A stretch of 64,000 nt of DNA from Candidatus Bipolaricaulota bacterium (GCA_025060395.1 JANXCC010000002.1:1-64000), one strand, 5' to 3'. Positions 37,885-48,537 are shown, counted from the stretch's first letter. A program made the numbers and translations. The notes: generated by a model not told the origin, from the sequence alone.

Positions 37885-38847
37885 TCACGTCTTACTCGGC
37901 TCACGCCGCCTAGGGAAAAAGAACGCCATCAGCACCCCAATGATCACGCCGATGCCTGTCCCCCATAAAATAATCTGAAGGCGATTAGGTCCTATCGGGC
38001 CTTGAGGAAGTCGCGCTGGGGTGACAACCTCCAACGGTTCCCACCCCTTGAGGATCTGCTGCACTTCCACTTGAGCTTGCGCCAGCGCCTCCAGGCGCTC
38101 TTCAAGATCTAGAACGCGCTGATACTCCCTCTCCATAGCGGCAATACCCATAGTAGTCAGTCGATCGAGTTCGCGCTCGATCTCCTCCAGGCGTCGCAGC
38201 AGGGATTCTACATAATTACGATAGTACCAACTCTCCAGCGTGGCCCCTGGTTCCCCCACGCGCATCTGTGCTGTGCGGGCCTTAAGCAGCTCTTGTAGGG
38301 CTTGTTCGAGGCTCTCTTTTTGAGAGTGGAGCAGAGCTGTGCGCGCCTCCACGCGGGTCATGAGGGTTTGGACAACCCGCTGGCGATGCTCCTCCAGCGC
38401 TTGGTGCAGAGCATTCAGCCGAGCGCTCTCGCTCTCCAAGGTCGAGCGCAAATCCCTGGTGAGCTTCTCTGCGGCTTCTTCAATATACACGGCTAGCGTA
38501 TCGCGCACTACGTGTTGAGGGAATCCACCGCGTAGCTTCAGCATGACCAAGCCGTCGGTCTCCTCGACCCGTAAGCCCTCGGACAGCCATGAGACCACAG
38601 GCCAAGTCTCCCTTGTCTCTTCAGAGATCTTGGTTCTCTTGGCCACCTCTATGGCGAGGTCGGGGCTGTACCACACGCTCTTGTCCCATCCAAAGTGCAC
38701 AGAGGACTCCTTAGGTAACGGGGGAACCTTGACCCGTACCAGGGCGCTCGCCTCAAATTCTAAGGGCTGGCGGAGTGCGAGGATCGCTGAAAGAATCAGA
38801 GCAGCTAATACAGTTATGATGAAGAGCCAGCGTCGTTCTGTGGCCAT
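37885..38847 (-). CDS. Wzz-like chain-length determinant protein
   Basis: N- and C-terminal TM segments flanking a long coiled coil; LRQPLEFEASALVRVKVP. Confidence 0.65.
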   Translation of the reverse strand: MATERRWLFIITVLAALILSAILALRQPLEFEASALVRVKVPPLPKESSVHFGWDKSVWYSPDLAIEVAKRTKISEETRETWPVVSWLSEGLRVEETDGLVMLKLRGGFPQHVVRDTLAVYIEEAAEKLTRDLRSTLESESARLNALHQALEEHRQRVVQTLMTRVEARTALLHSQKESLEQALQELLKARTAQMRVGEPGATLESWYYRNYVESLLRRLEEIERELDRLTTMGIAAMEREYQRVLDLEERLEALAQAQVEVQQILKGWEPLEVVTPARLPQGPIGPNRLQIILWGTGIGVIIGVLMAFFFPRRREPSKT

Positions 38848-38889
38848 CCTCTTATCATCTCCTTGGGTGTAACGATATCATATATGAGC

Positions 38890-40029
38890 TCAGTTCGTCA
38901 AAAAATGCTGGCGCAAGGTCTGCACGATGCGCTCGGCGGCGTGGCCGTCGCCGAAGGGATTGACCGCACGCGCCATCTGCTCATAGGCGTCGCGATCTTC
39001 CAGGAGCCGCGCAGCTTCGCGGAAGATATTCTCAGTCTCGGTACCCACGAGCCTGGCCGTGCCCGCTTCAAGAGCTTCGGGACGCTCGGTGACCTTGCGC
39101 ATGACCAAGACGGGCTTGCCCAGCGCTGGAGCCTCTTCTTGGATGCCCCCAGAGTCCGTCAGAATCAAGAACGCCCGGCCCATAAGCCAGACGAATCTTT
39201 CGTAGTCTAACGGCTCTATCAGAAAGACGCGATCTACTTGAGAAAGAATCTTACGCACAGGGGCACGCACGTTGGGGTTCAAGTGCACGGGATAGACCAA
39301 GACGACGTTTGGATAGCTTTGGGCGATCTTTTTCAATCCAAGACAGATGCTCTCGAACTCTGGGCCGAAGCTCTCGCGCCGATGGCCCGTTATGAGTAAG
39401 AGCTTTGCGTCGCCGTGCTCGATCTGCGCAAAGATCTCTTTGGGCAGAGCAAAGTGCTCGCGGAGATCGCGATCTTTGACGCGCGCCCACATCTGCTGGA
39501 GCGCGTCAATGCCAGTGTTTCCGGTGACGAAGATCGTTTCAGCAGAGATCCCTTCGCGCAAGAGGTTCTGTCGAGCGCGCTCGGTAGGGGCAAAGTGGAA
39601 GTCAGCGAGCCGATCGGCGAGCACGCGGTTGACCTCTTCGGGGAAGGGGCTGTATTTGTCGCATGTGCGCAGCCCAGCTTCCACGCGCGCGATCTTAATT
39701 TGAGCGTAGAACGCCGCAAGGCTCGCGACGAACGCCGTCGTGGTATCTCCCTGAGTGATGACTAGATCAGGCTTTTCCCTCTGAATGACAGACTCTAACG
39801 CGACGAGCGCCTCGGCTGTCAGCTGATAGAGACTCTGATTGGGGCGCATGAGATCCAAGTCATAGTCTGGAGTGATCTCAAAGAGTTTTAAAACTTGGTC
39901 GAGCATCTCGCGGTGTTGCGCGGTCACGCAAACGCGAGATTGAATCTCGGAAAATTTTTGAAGCTCCTTCAGCACTGGGGCGAGCTTAATCGCTTCTGGG
40001 CGTGTTCCGAAGACTGTCAGGGTTTTCAT
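38890..40029 (-). CDS. wecB: UDP-N-acetylglucosamine 2-epimerase (non-hydrolysing)
   Basis: MKTLTVFGTRPEAIKLAPVLKEL, VTAQHREMLDQVL, TGHRRESFG, LTDSGGIQEEAPALGKPVLVMR. Confidence 0.95.
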   Translation of the reverse strand: MKTLTVFGTRPEAIKLAPVLKELQKFSEIQSRVCVTAQHREMLDQVLKLFEITPDYDLDLMRPNQSLYQLTAEALVALESVIQREKPDLVITQGDTTTAFVASLAAFYAQIKIARVEAGLRTCDKYSPFPEEVNRVLADRLADFHFAPTERARQNLLREGISAETIFVTGNTGIDALQQMWARVKDRDLREHFALPKEIFAQIEHGDAKLLLITGHRRESFGPEFESICLGLKKIAQSYPNVVLVYPVHLNPNVRAPVRKILSQVDRVFLIEPLDYERFVWLMGRAFLILTDSGGIQEEAPALGKPVLVMRKVTERPEALEAGTARLVGTETENIFREAARLLEDRDAYEQMARAVNPFGDGHAAERIVQTLRQHFLTN

Positions 40030-40217
40030 AAAGCTGACAGCTATGCTAGAGCCTTGGGACACATTTTGTCAAGGGCTTCCCTTGAGGGCTACACTGCTTG
40101 CGTTAGTAAAGGAAGCCTCCATGCACCCAGGGCGAGCTTGGAGCATTGGCGCAATGGAGCTAGCCCGTAGCTCTTGGCAGAGGTCGGTGGTGAGGCTGGG
40201 CGTGTGCAGGCGGGATT

Positions 40218-41138
40218 TTAAAAGTTAAAGATCGCAATAGCTACAGCGCATAGCACTGCCACGATTCCATAGAAGAGCATAACCGTCACGCGCTCACTCA
40301 GCCCTAGAGCTAAGACTCTGTGATGCAGGTGCCCGCGATCAGCTTGGAAGATCGATTTTTTCTGTCTGAGGCGGCGCAGGATCGCCCACGCCGTGTCGCC
40401 AATGGGCATGCCTAACAGCAAGATCGGGACGAGAATCGGCACATCGCTGAGCCTCGTGCTGAGAGTCGACTGCGTCGCTTGAATGCAAAGCACAGCAAGC
40501 CAGTAGCCCACCAAGTGTGTCCCACTATCACCAAGAAAGACTTTTGCTGGTGCCCAGTTGAAGAGCAAAAAGCCTAGCAAGATCCCAACGAAGCCCATCG
40601 AGAGCGCAAAGACTATACTGTTGCCCGATTGAGAGGCAGTAAGAGCTGTCGCACCGAGGATAATAGCCGCGCTCCCCGCCGCTAAGCCGTCGAGACCGTC
40701 TATAAGATTGAAGGCGTTGATCGCCCCAACGACCCAAAAGAGCGTGAAGGGGATCGTCATCCAGCCCAAAGCCAGCTCGATTCCAAAAAGATTCACGGAC
40801 TGAATGGTCCATCCCGCAACGAGCACAGCGACAAGCGCGCCCAGAAGCTGCCCGAGGAGCTTCGCTTTCGGACTGAGTCCGAAGCGATCATCGAGTAATC
40901 CTGTCAAGAACGCGACGAGGCTCCCCAGGGCGAGCTTCCAGAGCTCTGCTAGGTTCGCAAGAGCGAGGATTGGAAGCGCAGCAAAAGCGAGGGCCCAGCC
41001 GCCGATCGCGACCGTGCGCCCATGATGCTTGTGCGCGTCATTGGGGAGATCGAGCAAACCGAGTCGTGGAGCTATGTATTGACTAAGCGCTGTGAGGGCA
41101 AGACTGCTCACAAGCCCGATGAAAAACTCTCTCACCAC
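40218..41138 (-). CDS. WecA/MraY-type UDP-GlcNAc(-like) phosphotransferase, bacterial type
   Basis: DLPNDAHKHHGRTVAIGGWA, FLTGLLDDRFGLSPKAKLLGQ, NAFNLIDGLDGLAAG, VFLGDSGTHLVGYWLA, GHLHHRVLALGLS. Confidence 0.9.
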   Translation of the reverse strand: MVREFFIGLVSSLALTALSQYIAPRLGLLDLPNDAHKHHGRTVAIGGWALAFAALPILALANLAELWKLALGSLVAFLTGLLDDRFGLSPKAKLLGQLLGALVAVLVAGWTIQSVNLFGIELALGWMTIPFTLFWVVGAINAFNLIDGLDGLAAGSAAIILGATALTASQSGNSIVFALSMGFVGILLGFLLFNWAPAKVFLGDSGTHLVGYWLAVLCIQATQSTLSTRLSDVPILVPILLLGMPIGDTAWAILRRLRQKKSIFQADRGHLHHRVLALGLSERVTVMLFYGIVAVLCAVAIAIFNF

Positions 41139-41190
41139 AGGGGTATTATAGCGATTTGGCTTGTGTATGCCAAAGCCGCACTAACGGATT

Positions 41191-41961
41191 CTACAGCTCA
41201 TAGCGCTCGATGAGCTTCTTCTCTTCCCCGGCGATCTCCGCGCGAATCTCAAAGTACTCCGCAAGCCCAGAGTGCTTGAGCTTCTCTTTGAGAAGATTGT
41301 CTATCTGAAAGATCCCCGCGGAGTTGGACATCTTTATAGCGATACAGATGGGGCGCTTCTCGCCCTTGCGCAATTGTACGTCTTCTATAGCTAATGCTGA
41401 GACGGCATGAATGGTCATGGACCCTGCTTGAAATGGGATGCGCGCCCGCCCCTCTTCCATATCGAGAGCATCGGCGATCTTTAATACGCCGGCTTCGACC
41501 GTCAATGGCTCGATCTCGGTCTCATGGGCGTAGACCGCGTGCAGGACTTCTGCAGTGATGATTGCGCGCTCGCGCTCCGGATAGATATCTTTGAGAAGTT
41601 CAGGCAACAGATCCGCAGCGAGTGCGACGGAGAACGGCTCGTGATTCATACGATGGACAATGTGTCCGATGTCGTGCAGGCACGCCGCGAGAACTACTAT
41701 GACTTCGGCGTCGTCTTTGGTGAGCTTATGGTCTTTTTCGACGCTGGGCTGCACGCCTGCCTCGATGAGCATGCGCAGGATCTTGAGTGCAAGATTCGCG
41801 ACAATTCTGATATGCACGGGGCCGTGATCGTTGATCCCTAATCTGTCGATAGCGTTGACGTTCGAGCAGTACCAATAGGTGTTTAAAGTGACATTTTCGT
41901 TGATACGCGCGACAACGGCCTCGAGCTTCTTATTCTCTCGAACGGGAATATTGAGCGCCAT
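41191..41961 (-). CDS. HD-domain phosphohydrolase
   Basis: NDHGPVHIRIVANLALKIL, AACLHDIGHIVHRMNHE. Confidence 0.85.
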   Translation of the reverse strand: MALNIPVRENKKLEAVVARINENVTLNTYWYCSNVNAIDRLGINDHGPVHIRIVANLALKILRMLIEAGVQPSVEKDHKLTKDDAEVIVVLAACLHDIGHIVHRMNHEPFSVALAADLLPELLKDIYPERERAIITAEVLHAVYAHETEIEPLTVEAGVLKIADALDMEEGRARIPFQAGSMTIHAVSALAIEDVQLRKGEKRPICIAIKMSNSAGIFQIDNLLKEKLKHSGLAEYFEIRAEIAGEEKKLIERYEL

Positions 41962-41967
41962 AGCTTC

Positions 41968-42501
41968 TTAAGGGTGCTTATCCGACTTGTAGATGTGACG
42001 GAGGCGTTCTACTCCCTTGATCTCTTCAATAACTTGGGCGACGACCGGTGGCACATGGGATCTCCACGCGTCACCATGGAGCATAAGCTCTCGGATCTTC
42101 GTGCCATCCCAGTGGGCGCGCTCGACATAAGGCAATGAGCGCACGGTGATGCCGCGCTCGGCAAAGAGCTGCTGCACCAAGGGATTGTTGGAGTAGACGA
42201 TCTCGAACGGCGGTGTCAAGCTGCGAATATGAGCGACATACAGAGAGTTGCGCTCGATATCTTCGATGGGCAAGACGTACGTTATAATTGGCGGCTTCAA
42301 GTCTTCAAGGGCCTTGGTGATCATCATGATGCGTTCGCCGGCGGTGAAGGGGTCTTTGAGGGTGTGGCTCTCTTGAGCTGAGCCGATAGCGATAATTAAT
42401 TCATCGATCTCGCGGCTCTCACAGATCTGTTTGATGACGGCGTGGTGGCCATTGTGATAGGGCTGGAAACGTCCGAGAAATAAGCCGCGTCTGATCTTCA
42501 T
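41968..42501 (-). CDS. Nicotinamide-nucleotide adenylyltransferase, archaeal NadM type
   Basis: RRGLFLGRFQPYHNGHHAVIKQI, IGSAQESHTLKDPFTAGERIMMI, RAHWDGTKIRELML. Confidence 0.88.
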   Translation of the reverse strand: MKIRRGLFLGRFQPYHNGHHAVIKQICESREIDELIIAIGSAQESHTLKDPFTAGERIMMITKALEDLKPPIITYVLPIEDIERNSLYVAHIRSLTPPFEIVYSNNPLVQQLFAERGITVRSLPYVERAHWDGTKIRELMLHGDAWRSHVPPVVAQVIEEIKGVERLRHIYKSDKHP

Positions 42502-42755
42502 TGAGATTGCTCTCCTTCCAAGAACCCTCGTACAGCCTGTGCGACTGTTTCGGCGTTGGGCAAGCCCTCGTCACCCATCTGAATAATAAGAATATCGTTA
42601 GAAGTGACGCGGAAGACCCCGTCGTGTCCGGGCTTGAGGGTTATGGCCTCGACTCTGTCAGCGTAGCTTTCTAAAATCTTCTGGGCAGCCTCAAGGGCCG
42701 GCTTCAAGTACATACACTCGTGGCAGTATTCTATAGTAATTATGGGCTTGAGCAT
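42498..42755 (-). CDS. Rdx/SelW-like thioredoxin-fold protein (CxxC)
   Basis: ITIEYCHECMYLKPALEAAQKILESYADRVEAITLKPGHDGVFRVTSNDILI. ATGA overlap with NadM. Confidence 0.65.
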   Translation of the reverse strand: MLKPIITIEYCHECMYLKPALEAAQKILESYADRVEAITLKPGHDGVFRVTSNDILIIQMGDEGLPNAETVAQAVRGFLEGEQSQ

Positions 42756-42864
42756 GGCATCAGTATTGTACAGCGTGGGCACCCGGCTCGTCCAGCACGA
42801 TTTGCCGAAGACTTTCACTGCGAGTAAACTAACTGATATAATTGCCCAACCGAGGTGATCTCTC

Positions 42865-43392
42865 ATGCTCAAGTACGGCGACCAAGCCCCGGAGTTTCAG
42901 CTCAAAGGTGTGGACGGCAAGCTCTACAAGCTCTCCGACTACAAGAACAAAAAAGCCGTCGCAGTGATCTTTAGCTGCAACCATTGCCCCTACGTCAAAG
43001 CCTACGAAGAGCGCATGATCGCGCTCGCCAAGGAGTACGAGCCCAGGGGAGTGCAGTTCCTCGTCATCAACTCCAACGATCCTGTTAAATACCCAGAAGA
43101 TAGCTTTGAGAACATGGTCAAGCGCGCCAAGGAGAAGGGCTATCCCTTCCCGTATCTGTATGACGAGACCCAGCAGATCGCCAAAGCGTACGGGGCCCAG
43201 CGCACGCCCGAAGTCTTCTTGTTCGATGGCTCGATGAGGCTGCGCTACCACGGAGCGATTGACGACAACGCTGAAGATCCCGCAAAGGTGACCAAGCGCT
43301 ATCTCAAGGATGCTCTCGAGGCGGTGCTGATAGGTCGCGAGCCTGATCTCAAAGATACCCAGCCCGTCGGCTGCACCATCAAATGGAAGTGA
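42865..43392 (+). CDS. Thioredoxin-like AhpC/TSA-family protein
   Basis: [48 protein letters not shown]. Confidence 0.9.
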   Translation: MLKYGDQAPEFQLKGVDGKLYKLSDYKNKKAVAVIFSCNHCPYVKAYEERMIALAKEYEPRGVQFLVINSNDPVKYPEDSFENMVKRAKEKGYPFPYLYDETQQIAKAYGAQRTPEVFLFDGSMRLRYHGAIDDNAEDPAKVTKRYLKDALEAVLIGREPDLKDTQPVGCTIKWK

Positions 43393-43990
43393 AGCGCTTT
43401 TCCACCGCGGCCCAGTTCACGACATTCCACCACGCTTGGACGTAGTCGGCGCGGCGATTCTGATATCTCAGATAGTACGCATGCTCCCAGACGTCGATCC
43501 CTAGGATTGGGATCTTGCCCTCCATCAGGGGGCTGTCTTGGTTGGGGGTAGAGTAGACTTCGAGCCTTCTTTCGGGGGTGAGGACGAGCCAGGCCCAGCC
43601 AGAACCGAAGCGATCGAGAGCTGCCTGGGTGAAGAGCTCCTTGAACTTCTCGAAGCTGCCGAACGTTTGATTGATGGCTTCAGCGATCTTGCCTATGGGT
43701 TGACCCCCGGCTTTGGGCCCCATGATCTCCCAGAAGAACGAGTGATTAACATGACCGCCGCCGTGATTGCGCACGGCTGTTCGGATCTTCTCCGGAACAA
43801 TAGCACAATTGTTGGCCAGAAGCTCTTCTAAGCTCTTATTGGCCAACTCCGGCGCGGATTCCAATGCTTTATTGAGATTATTCACATAGCCAGCGTGATG
43901 CTTAGTGTGATGAATATACATGGTCAGCGCGTCAATGTGGGGCTCTAAAGCATCGTAGGGATACGGCAACTGCGGTAACGAGAACGGCAT
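43379..43990 (-). CDS. Fe/Mn superoxide dismutase
   Basis: [68 protein letters not shown]. Confidence 0.96.
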   Translation of the reverse strand: MPFSLPQLPYPYDALEPHIDALTMYIHHTKHHAGYVNNLNKALESAPELANKSLEELLANNCAIVPEKIRTAVRNHGGGHVNHSFFWEIMGPKAGGQPIGKIAEAINQTFGSFEKFKELFTQAALDRFGSGWAWLVLTPERRLEVYSTPNQDSPLMEGKIPILGIDVWEHAYYLRYQNRRADYVQAWWNVVNWAAVEKRFTSI

Positions 43991-44051
43991 GATAGAAACC
44001 TCCTTTCACACAACGTTTTTTATCTTAGCAGATTGGAGAGCCGGCGTCCAA

Positions 44052-44666
44052 CTAGGTGACGATGTGGGCATGATGCTTGGCCCATTGGAGCCCCTCGTCG
44101 AATGCCAGGAGATTGAGCTCAACGGTCTTGGGCGGGACGAGCTCGGTGACGGCAGAGTGCCATGCGTCCTGGGGAAGGTCAAGGAAGAGGGAGAGTGCGC
44201 CGAGCATAACGGTGTTGGTCAGCGCGGGAGTGCCTATCTGCTGTGCGATCTTCAAGGCGGGCACCAGGAAGGCAGACCGTGTGCGGCGACGCAGCGTCTC
44301 CTCGAGAGTTCTATCGTCGGGGTAGGGAGCAAGCTTGAGCGATTCGATGCTGGGCACGATGCGCTGATCGTTCACGAGGGCTAAGCCGTTCGTTGTGAGA
44401 TAGTTCAAATAGCGCAGGGCTTCGAGCTTCTCAAACGCGAGTAAGACGTCGGCAGTCCCTTCGGAGACAGCTGGGGAGAGCACAGCTTTTCCGTAGCGCA
44501 CCGTGGAGAAGACGGAACCGCCGCGCTGAGCCATACCGTGGACTTCGGAGGTCGCGACTGACAACCCGGCAAGCATCGCAGCGCGTGCGATGATCTGGCC
44601 GGCGAGCACCGATCCCTGGCCGCCTACCCCTACGACAACGATGTTGGTGATCTCATGGGTGTTCAT
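44052..44666 (-). CDS. iorB: Indolepyruvate:ferredoxin oxidoreductase beta subunit
   Basis: VGVGGQGSVLAGQIIARAAMLAGLSVATSEVHGMAQRGGSVFSTVRYG. Confidence 0.88.
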   Translation of the reverse strand: MNTHEITNIVVVGVGGQGSVLAGQIIARAAMLAGLSVATSEVHGMAQRGGSVFSTVRYGKAVLSPAVSEGTADVLLAFEKLEALRYLNYLTTNGLALVNDQRIVPSIESLKLAPYPDDRTLEETLRRRTRSAFLVPALKIAQQIGTPALTNTVMLGALSLFLDLPQDAWHSAVTELVPPKTVELNLLAFDEGLQWAKHHAHIVT

Positions 44667-47653
44667 CGCTTAGAGCTCTTGCGCTTGAGATAGGCGGCGA
44701 CGGCGCTGGCGACGCGTCGCCCCGTGGCAATGCTCTGGGTCACCGTGCCGTAGCCAAACGCCACATCCCCACATGCAAAGACCCCCGGCTGCGAAGCGAC
44801 CCCCATAAAAGTCGTTTGGACCTTCTCGGCGAACTGTATATTGGTCTCTTTGAGAAACCCTAGATCAGCACGCTCCCCGATGGCTAAGATCACCGTGTCG
44901 ACCGCGACGCAAAATTCGCTCTCGGGGATGGGCACCGGACGACGACGTCCGTCTTTCTCTAATGGCCCCGGCTGCATGCGGATCAGTTCTAGGCCGCAGA
45001 CGCGCCCACCTTGGGCGAGCACTTTGATGGGGTTCGTCTGAAACTCGAAGGTTATCCCCTCAAGGATAGCTTCGTCGATCTCGTCACGGATTGCGGGCAT
45101 CTCCTGAGCGGTACGGCGATAGTACACTGTAACTTCGGCTCCCAGGCGCTTGGCCGAGCGCGCGCAGTCAATCGCGGTGTTGCCCCCGCCGATGACCGCA
45201 ACGCGGCGTCCAACTTGAACTCTCTGCCCACGGTTGATGCGCCTCAGAAACTCAACTCCATAGAGCAGCCCCTCTCGTACCTCGCTGGTGCCTTCCAGCT
45301 CGAGTTCTTGAGGAGCCGAGTCTCCTACGGCGATGACGACTGCATCGTATTCGTTCTGGAGCTCGGCAAAGCTCACATCGCGCCCGACCGTGACGTTACA
45401 GCGGATCTCGACGCCCATCATAGAGAGTCTATCGATCTCGCGATCTAGGATCTCTTTGTTGAGGCGGAAGGCAGGGATGCCGTAACGCATCATGCCGCCG
45501 GGCTTTTCAAGTGCTTCCAAGACTGTCACGCGGAAGCCTCGTCTGCGCAGATAGAACGCAGCAGACAACCCTGCCGGTCCAGCTCCGATGATCGCGATCT
45601 TCTCTGGACGTTCTTCGGTGGGGGCAAACTCCGCTCCAGAGAAGTGTTCGATCCCATAATCACCCAAAAATCTCTCGACGTCGCGCACGGAGAGCTTCGC
45701 TGGGTATCCCGGCGCGGCAAACTCTCTCACTAAGTCGGGGTAGCGCTGGGCGTAGAGCTTCTCTTGGGGCCACCCCAAGGCGTTGACCTCATGATCGCAG
45801 GGATGCGGGCAGACTCGCCCTGCAACCGCCGGGAAGGGATTAGCCCGCATTAAGACCCTAAAAGCCTCCGCATAGCGCTTCTGATGGACGAGCTCGAGCA
45901 CTTGGGGGATATCGATCCCCGCGTTGCAGTCGGCGCAGACCTGTTGGCAGTGGGTGCACGCAATGCAGAGCAATTTATTAATTTCGATGTGTCCGTCTTG
46001 GATCTCTATAGCGGGGCAGCCGAGCTCCGTGCACGCAAAGCACTCGGTACACTTCTTATGATCGACCGAGACGATCTCGCCGAAGCGTCGTTTCTCCTTG
46101 AGCACGCAGGAGGCATCGGCGATGATGACTGACGGATCCGGGCGATGGAGCGCTGCGTCAATCGTGCGCCAGGCCGTCAAGAGATCATAGGGGTCAAGGC
46201 GATGCACGTGTTTGATGCCTAAGCCTCGCGCAAGCGATTCCAGGTCGATAACCGGGGCGGGTCGGCCTTTGATCGTGCGGCCGGTGCCGGGGTGCTCCTG
46301 ATGGCCGGTCATGGCCGTCGTGTGATTGTCTAGGATGATCGTGACGATCTGGCCGCCATTGTAGAGAATATCTATAAGGGCTGGAACGCCAGAGTGATAG
46401 AACGTCGAATCCCCGATGACTGCAACGAGTCTCTTCTTCTCCTCTTCGGAGAAGATTTTGGCCATACCATGGGCCATCGAGAGCGACGCTCCCATGTTCA
46501 TGCAGGTGTCCATGGCATCGAGGGGCGCAAGCGCGCCAAGGGTGTAGCAGCCGATATCTCCGGAGACAATCGCGTCGAGCTGCTTGAGCACGTAGAAAAC
46601 CCCACGATGCATGCAGCCGGCGCACAAGATCGGTGGGCGTGGCGGCAGGGGCGGGAGGTCGACGGAGGGAGGGGGAGCTCCGTCAGGGACAGGTTCCACC
46701 GCCTGCCGCACTAACCCAACCGAGAGTTCGCCAAAACGCGGGAGGGAGATCTCTTCGACCGTAATCCCTAACGCGCGCACTTGCTCAGTCAGATAGGGCT
46801 CAAGCTCCTCAAGGACGACGATGCGCTTCTTGCCCGCGCAGAATCTTTTGATGAGTTCTCTGGGCAAGGGATGGGTCATGCCCAGCTTCAAAATAGTCGC
46901 AGTGGGAAAGGCCTCGCGAGCGTAGAGAAACGCCGCCCCAGAGGCGATAATCGCTAAGTCGTCGGAGCCCTCAAAGATCTGAGCCCAGCGCTCCGCTTCT
47001 TTTTCGAGCGCGGGGATGCGCTGGGTCTCTATGATGATGTGTCGGAGGCGCCCGTGGGCGGGGAGCACCACGTTCTTCTGAACGTTCTTCCGATAGGGCC
47101 TTCGCGGGATCTCGCAGCGCTCGCCCAGGGTCACCAGGCCCTTGCCGTGGGAGATACGCGTCGTCGTTCGTACCAAGACAGGCGTATCGTAGCGTTCAGA
47201 GATCTCAAACGCCGCGATCGTAAAATCTTTGCACTCTTGCGTCGTCGACGGCTCTAAAAGCGGGACACGAGCAGCTCGAGCCAAGAGTCGATTATCTTGT
47301 TCATTCTGGGACGAGTGCATCCCGGGATCATCAGCGGAGACGACGACCAGCCCAGCGTTAACCCCCATGTACGCCACGGAGAAGAACGGATCAGCTGCGA
47401 CGTTGAGACCGACGTGTTTCATCGTGGCGATGGCTCTGCCTCCTGCCAACGCCGCGCCAACCGCGACCTCCAAGGCGACTTTTTCGTTGGTAGACCATTC
47501 ACAATCGACTTCGGGATACTGGGCGAGGGCTTCTAGGATCTCGGTACTGGGAGTGCCAGGATAGCCGCAGCCAACACGCACGCCCGCTTCCCACGCCCCA
47601 CGGGCAATCGCCTCGTTGCCCGACAACAAGATCACGCGGCTCTGCTGAGTCAT
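44663..47653 (-). CDS. iorA: Indolepyruvate:ferredoxin oxidoreductase alpha subunit fused to a GltD-like flavoprotein
   Basis: VGCGYPGTPSTEILEAL, PPILCAGCMHRGVFYVLKQL, ferredoxin-like CTECFACTELGCPAI; then IGAGPAGLSAAFYLRRRGFRVTVLEAL and VIGGGNTAIDCARSAKRLGAEVTVYYRR. Confidence 0.88.
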   Translation of the reverse strand: MTQQSRVILLSGNEAIARGAWEAGVRVGCGYPGTPSTEILEALAQYPEVDCEWSTNEKVALEVAVGAALAGGRAIATMKHVGLNVAADPFFSVAYMGVNAGLVVVSADDPGMHSSQNEQDNRLLARAARVPLLEPSTTQECKDFTIAAFEISERYDTPVLVRTTTRISHGKGLVTLGERCEIPRRPYRKNVQKNVVLPAHGRLRHIIIETQRIPALEKEAERWAQIFEGSDDLAIIASGAAFLYAREAFPTATILKLGMTHPLPRELIKRFCAGKKRIVVLEELEPYLTEQVRALGITVEEISLPRFGELSVGLVRQAVEPVPDGAPPPSVDLPPLPPRPPILCAGCMHRGVFYVLKQLDAIVSGDIGCYTLGALAPLDAMDTCMNMGASLSMAHGMAKIFSEEEKKRLVAVIGDSTFYHSGVPALIDILYNGGQIVTIILDNHTTAMTGHQEHPGTGRTIKGRPAPVIDLESLARGLGIKHVHRLDPYDLLTAWRTIDAALHRPDPSVIIADASCVLKEKRRFGEIVSVDHKKCTECFACTELGCPAIEIQDGHIEINKLLCIACTHCQQVCADCNAGIDIPQVLELVHQKRYAEAFRVLMRANPFPAVAGRVCPHPCDHEVNALGWPQEKLYAQRYPDLVREFAAPGYPAKLSVRDVERFLGDYGIEHFSGAEFAPTEERPEKIAIIGAGPAGLSAAFYLRRRGFRVTVLEALEKPGGMMRYGIPAFRLNKEILDREIDRLSMMGVEIRCNVTVGRDVSFAELQNEYDAVVIAVGDSAPQELELEGTSEVREGLLYGVEFLRRINRGQRVQVGRRVAVIGGGNTAIDCARSAKRLGAEVTVYYRRTAQEMPAIRDEIDEAILEGITFEFQTNPIKVLAQGGRVCGLELIRMQPGPLEKDGRRRPVPIPESEFCVAVDTVILAIGERADLGFLKETNIQFAEKVQTTFMGVASQPGVFACGDVAFGYGTVTQSIATGRRVASAVAAYLKRKSSKR

Positions 47654-48537
47654 GACTGAACTAATTTCAGTAATTTCTGCCAGCGCTTATCTATGATCCC
47701 TTGAATCGTCTGAATATCTTTTTCTGTCAGGTGGCTGAACCGCCCTTGGAGCTTGAGATATTCGCTGACGGGCAGGGCCGGTTCATCGGCCTGAGGGGCG
47801 TTCAGGGTATAGCGCTCTCCGTCTTCGACTTCGTAGAGTGGGAAGACTCTGGCCTGCACAGCCAGGCGCGAGAGCTTGATCGCCCATTCGGAAGGAGCTC
47901 GCCAGCCTGGCGGGCAGGGCGCCAGCACGTGTAAGAACTTCGTCCCGTAGATGCTCTTGGCCTTCTGGACTTTCCGGATGAAGTCATCGGGATAGGCGAT
48001 CGTCGCCGTGGCTGCATAGGGGATGCGATGGGCGACCATGATCCCCATGATATCCTTCTTAGGCTCACTCTTGGGGGTCTTTTCAGGGGTAGTCGTCGTC
48101 CAGGCTAAGAGAGGCGTGGCGCCGCTGCGCTGGATACCCGTGTTCATATATGCTTCGTTGTCGTAGCAGATATAGATAATATTCTCATTGCGCTCAGCGG
48201 CTCCAGAGAGCGACTGCAGCCCGATATCGAAGGTGCCGCCGTCGCCGGCCCAGGCGATCACCGTCGTCTCGGTATCCCCCTGGATATCTAAAGCAGCGCG
48301 TACTCCAGAAGCCGCTACGGCTGCCGTCTCAAACGCCGTGTGCAGCACCGGCACTTTGAGCGACGAATAAGGGAACGGCCCAGCAATGATCGTCCAACAG
48401 CACGCAGGAATGACGACGATCGTCTTCTCTCCCAAGGCTTTCAGGACGTAGCGCATCGCCAGGGCGCCGCCGCAGCCTTGACACCCCAAATGCCCAGAGC
48501 CCATGAGCTCGCGCTCCGGCAGCGTGAAGTTCCTCAT
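47650..48537 (-). CDS. 2-oxoacid (pyruvate-like) ferredoxin oxidoreductase beta subunit
   Basis: GHLGCQGCGGALAMRYVLKAL, AWAGDGGTFDIGLQSLSGAAERNENIIYICYDNEAYMNTGIQRSGATP. Confidence 0.9.
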   Translation of the reverse strand: MRNFTLPERELMGSGHLGCQGCGGALAMRYVLKALGEKTIVVIPACCWTIIAGPFPYSSLKVPVLHTAFETAAVAASGVRAALDIQGDTETTVIAWAGDGGTFDIGLQSLSGAAERNENIIYICYDNEAYMNTGIQRSGATPLLAWTTTTPEKTPKSEPKKDIMGIMVAHRIPYAATATIAYPDDFIRKVQKAKSIYGTKFLHVLAPCPPGWRAPSEWAIKLSRLAVQARVFPLYEVEDGERYTLNAPQADEPALPVSEYLKLQGRFSHLTEKDIQTIQGIIDKRWQKLLKLVQS

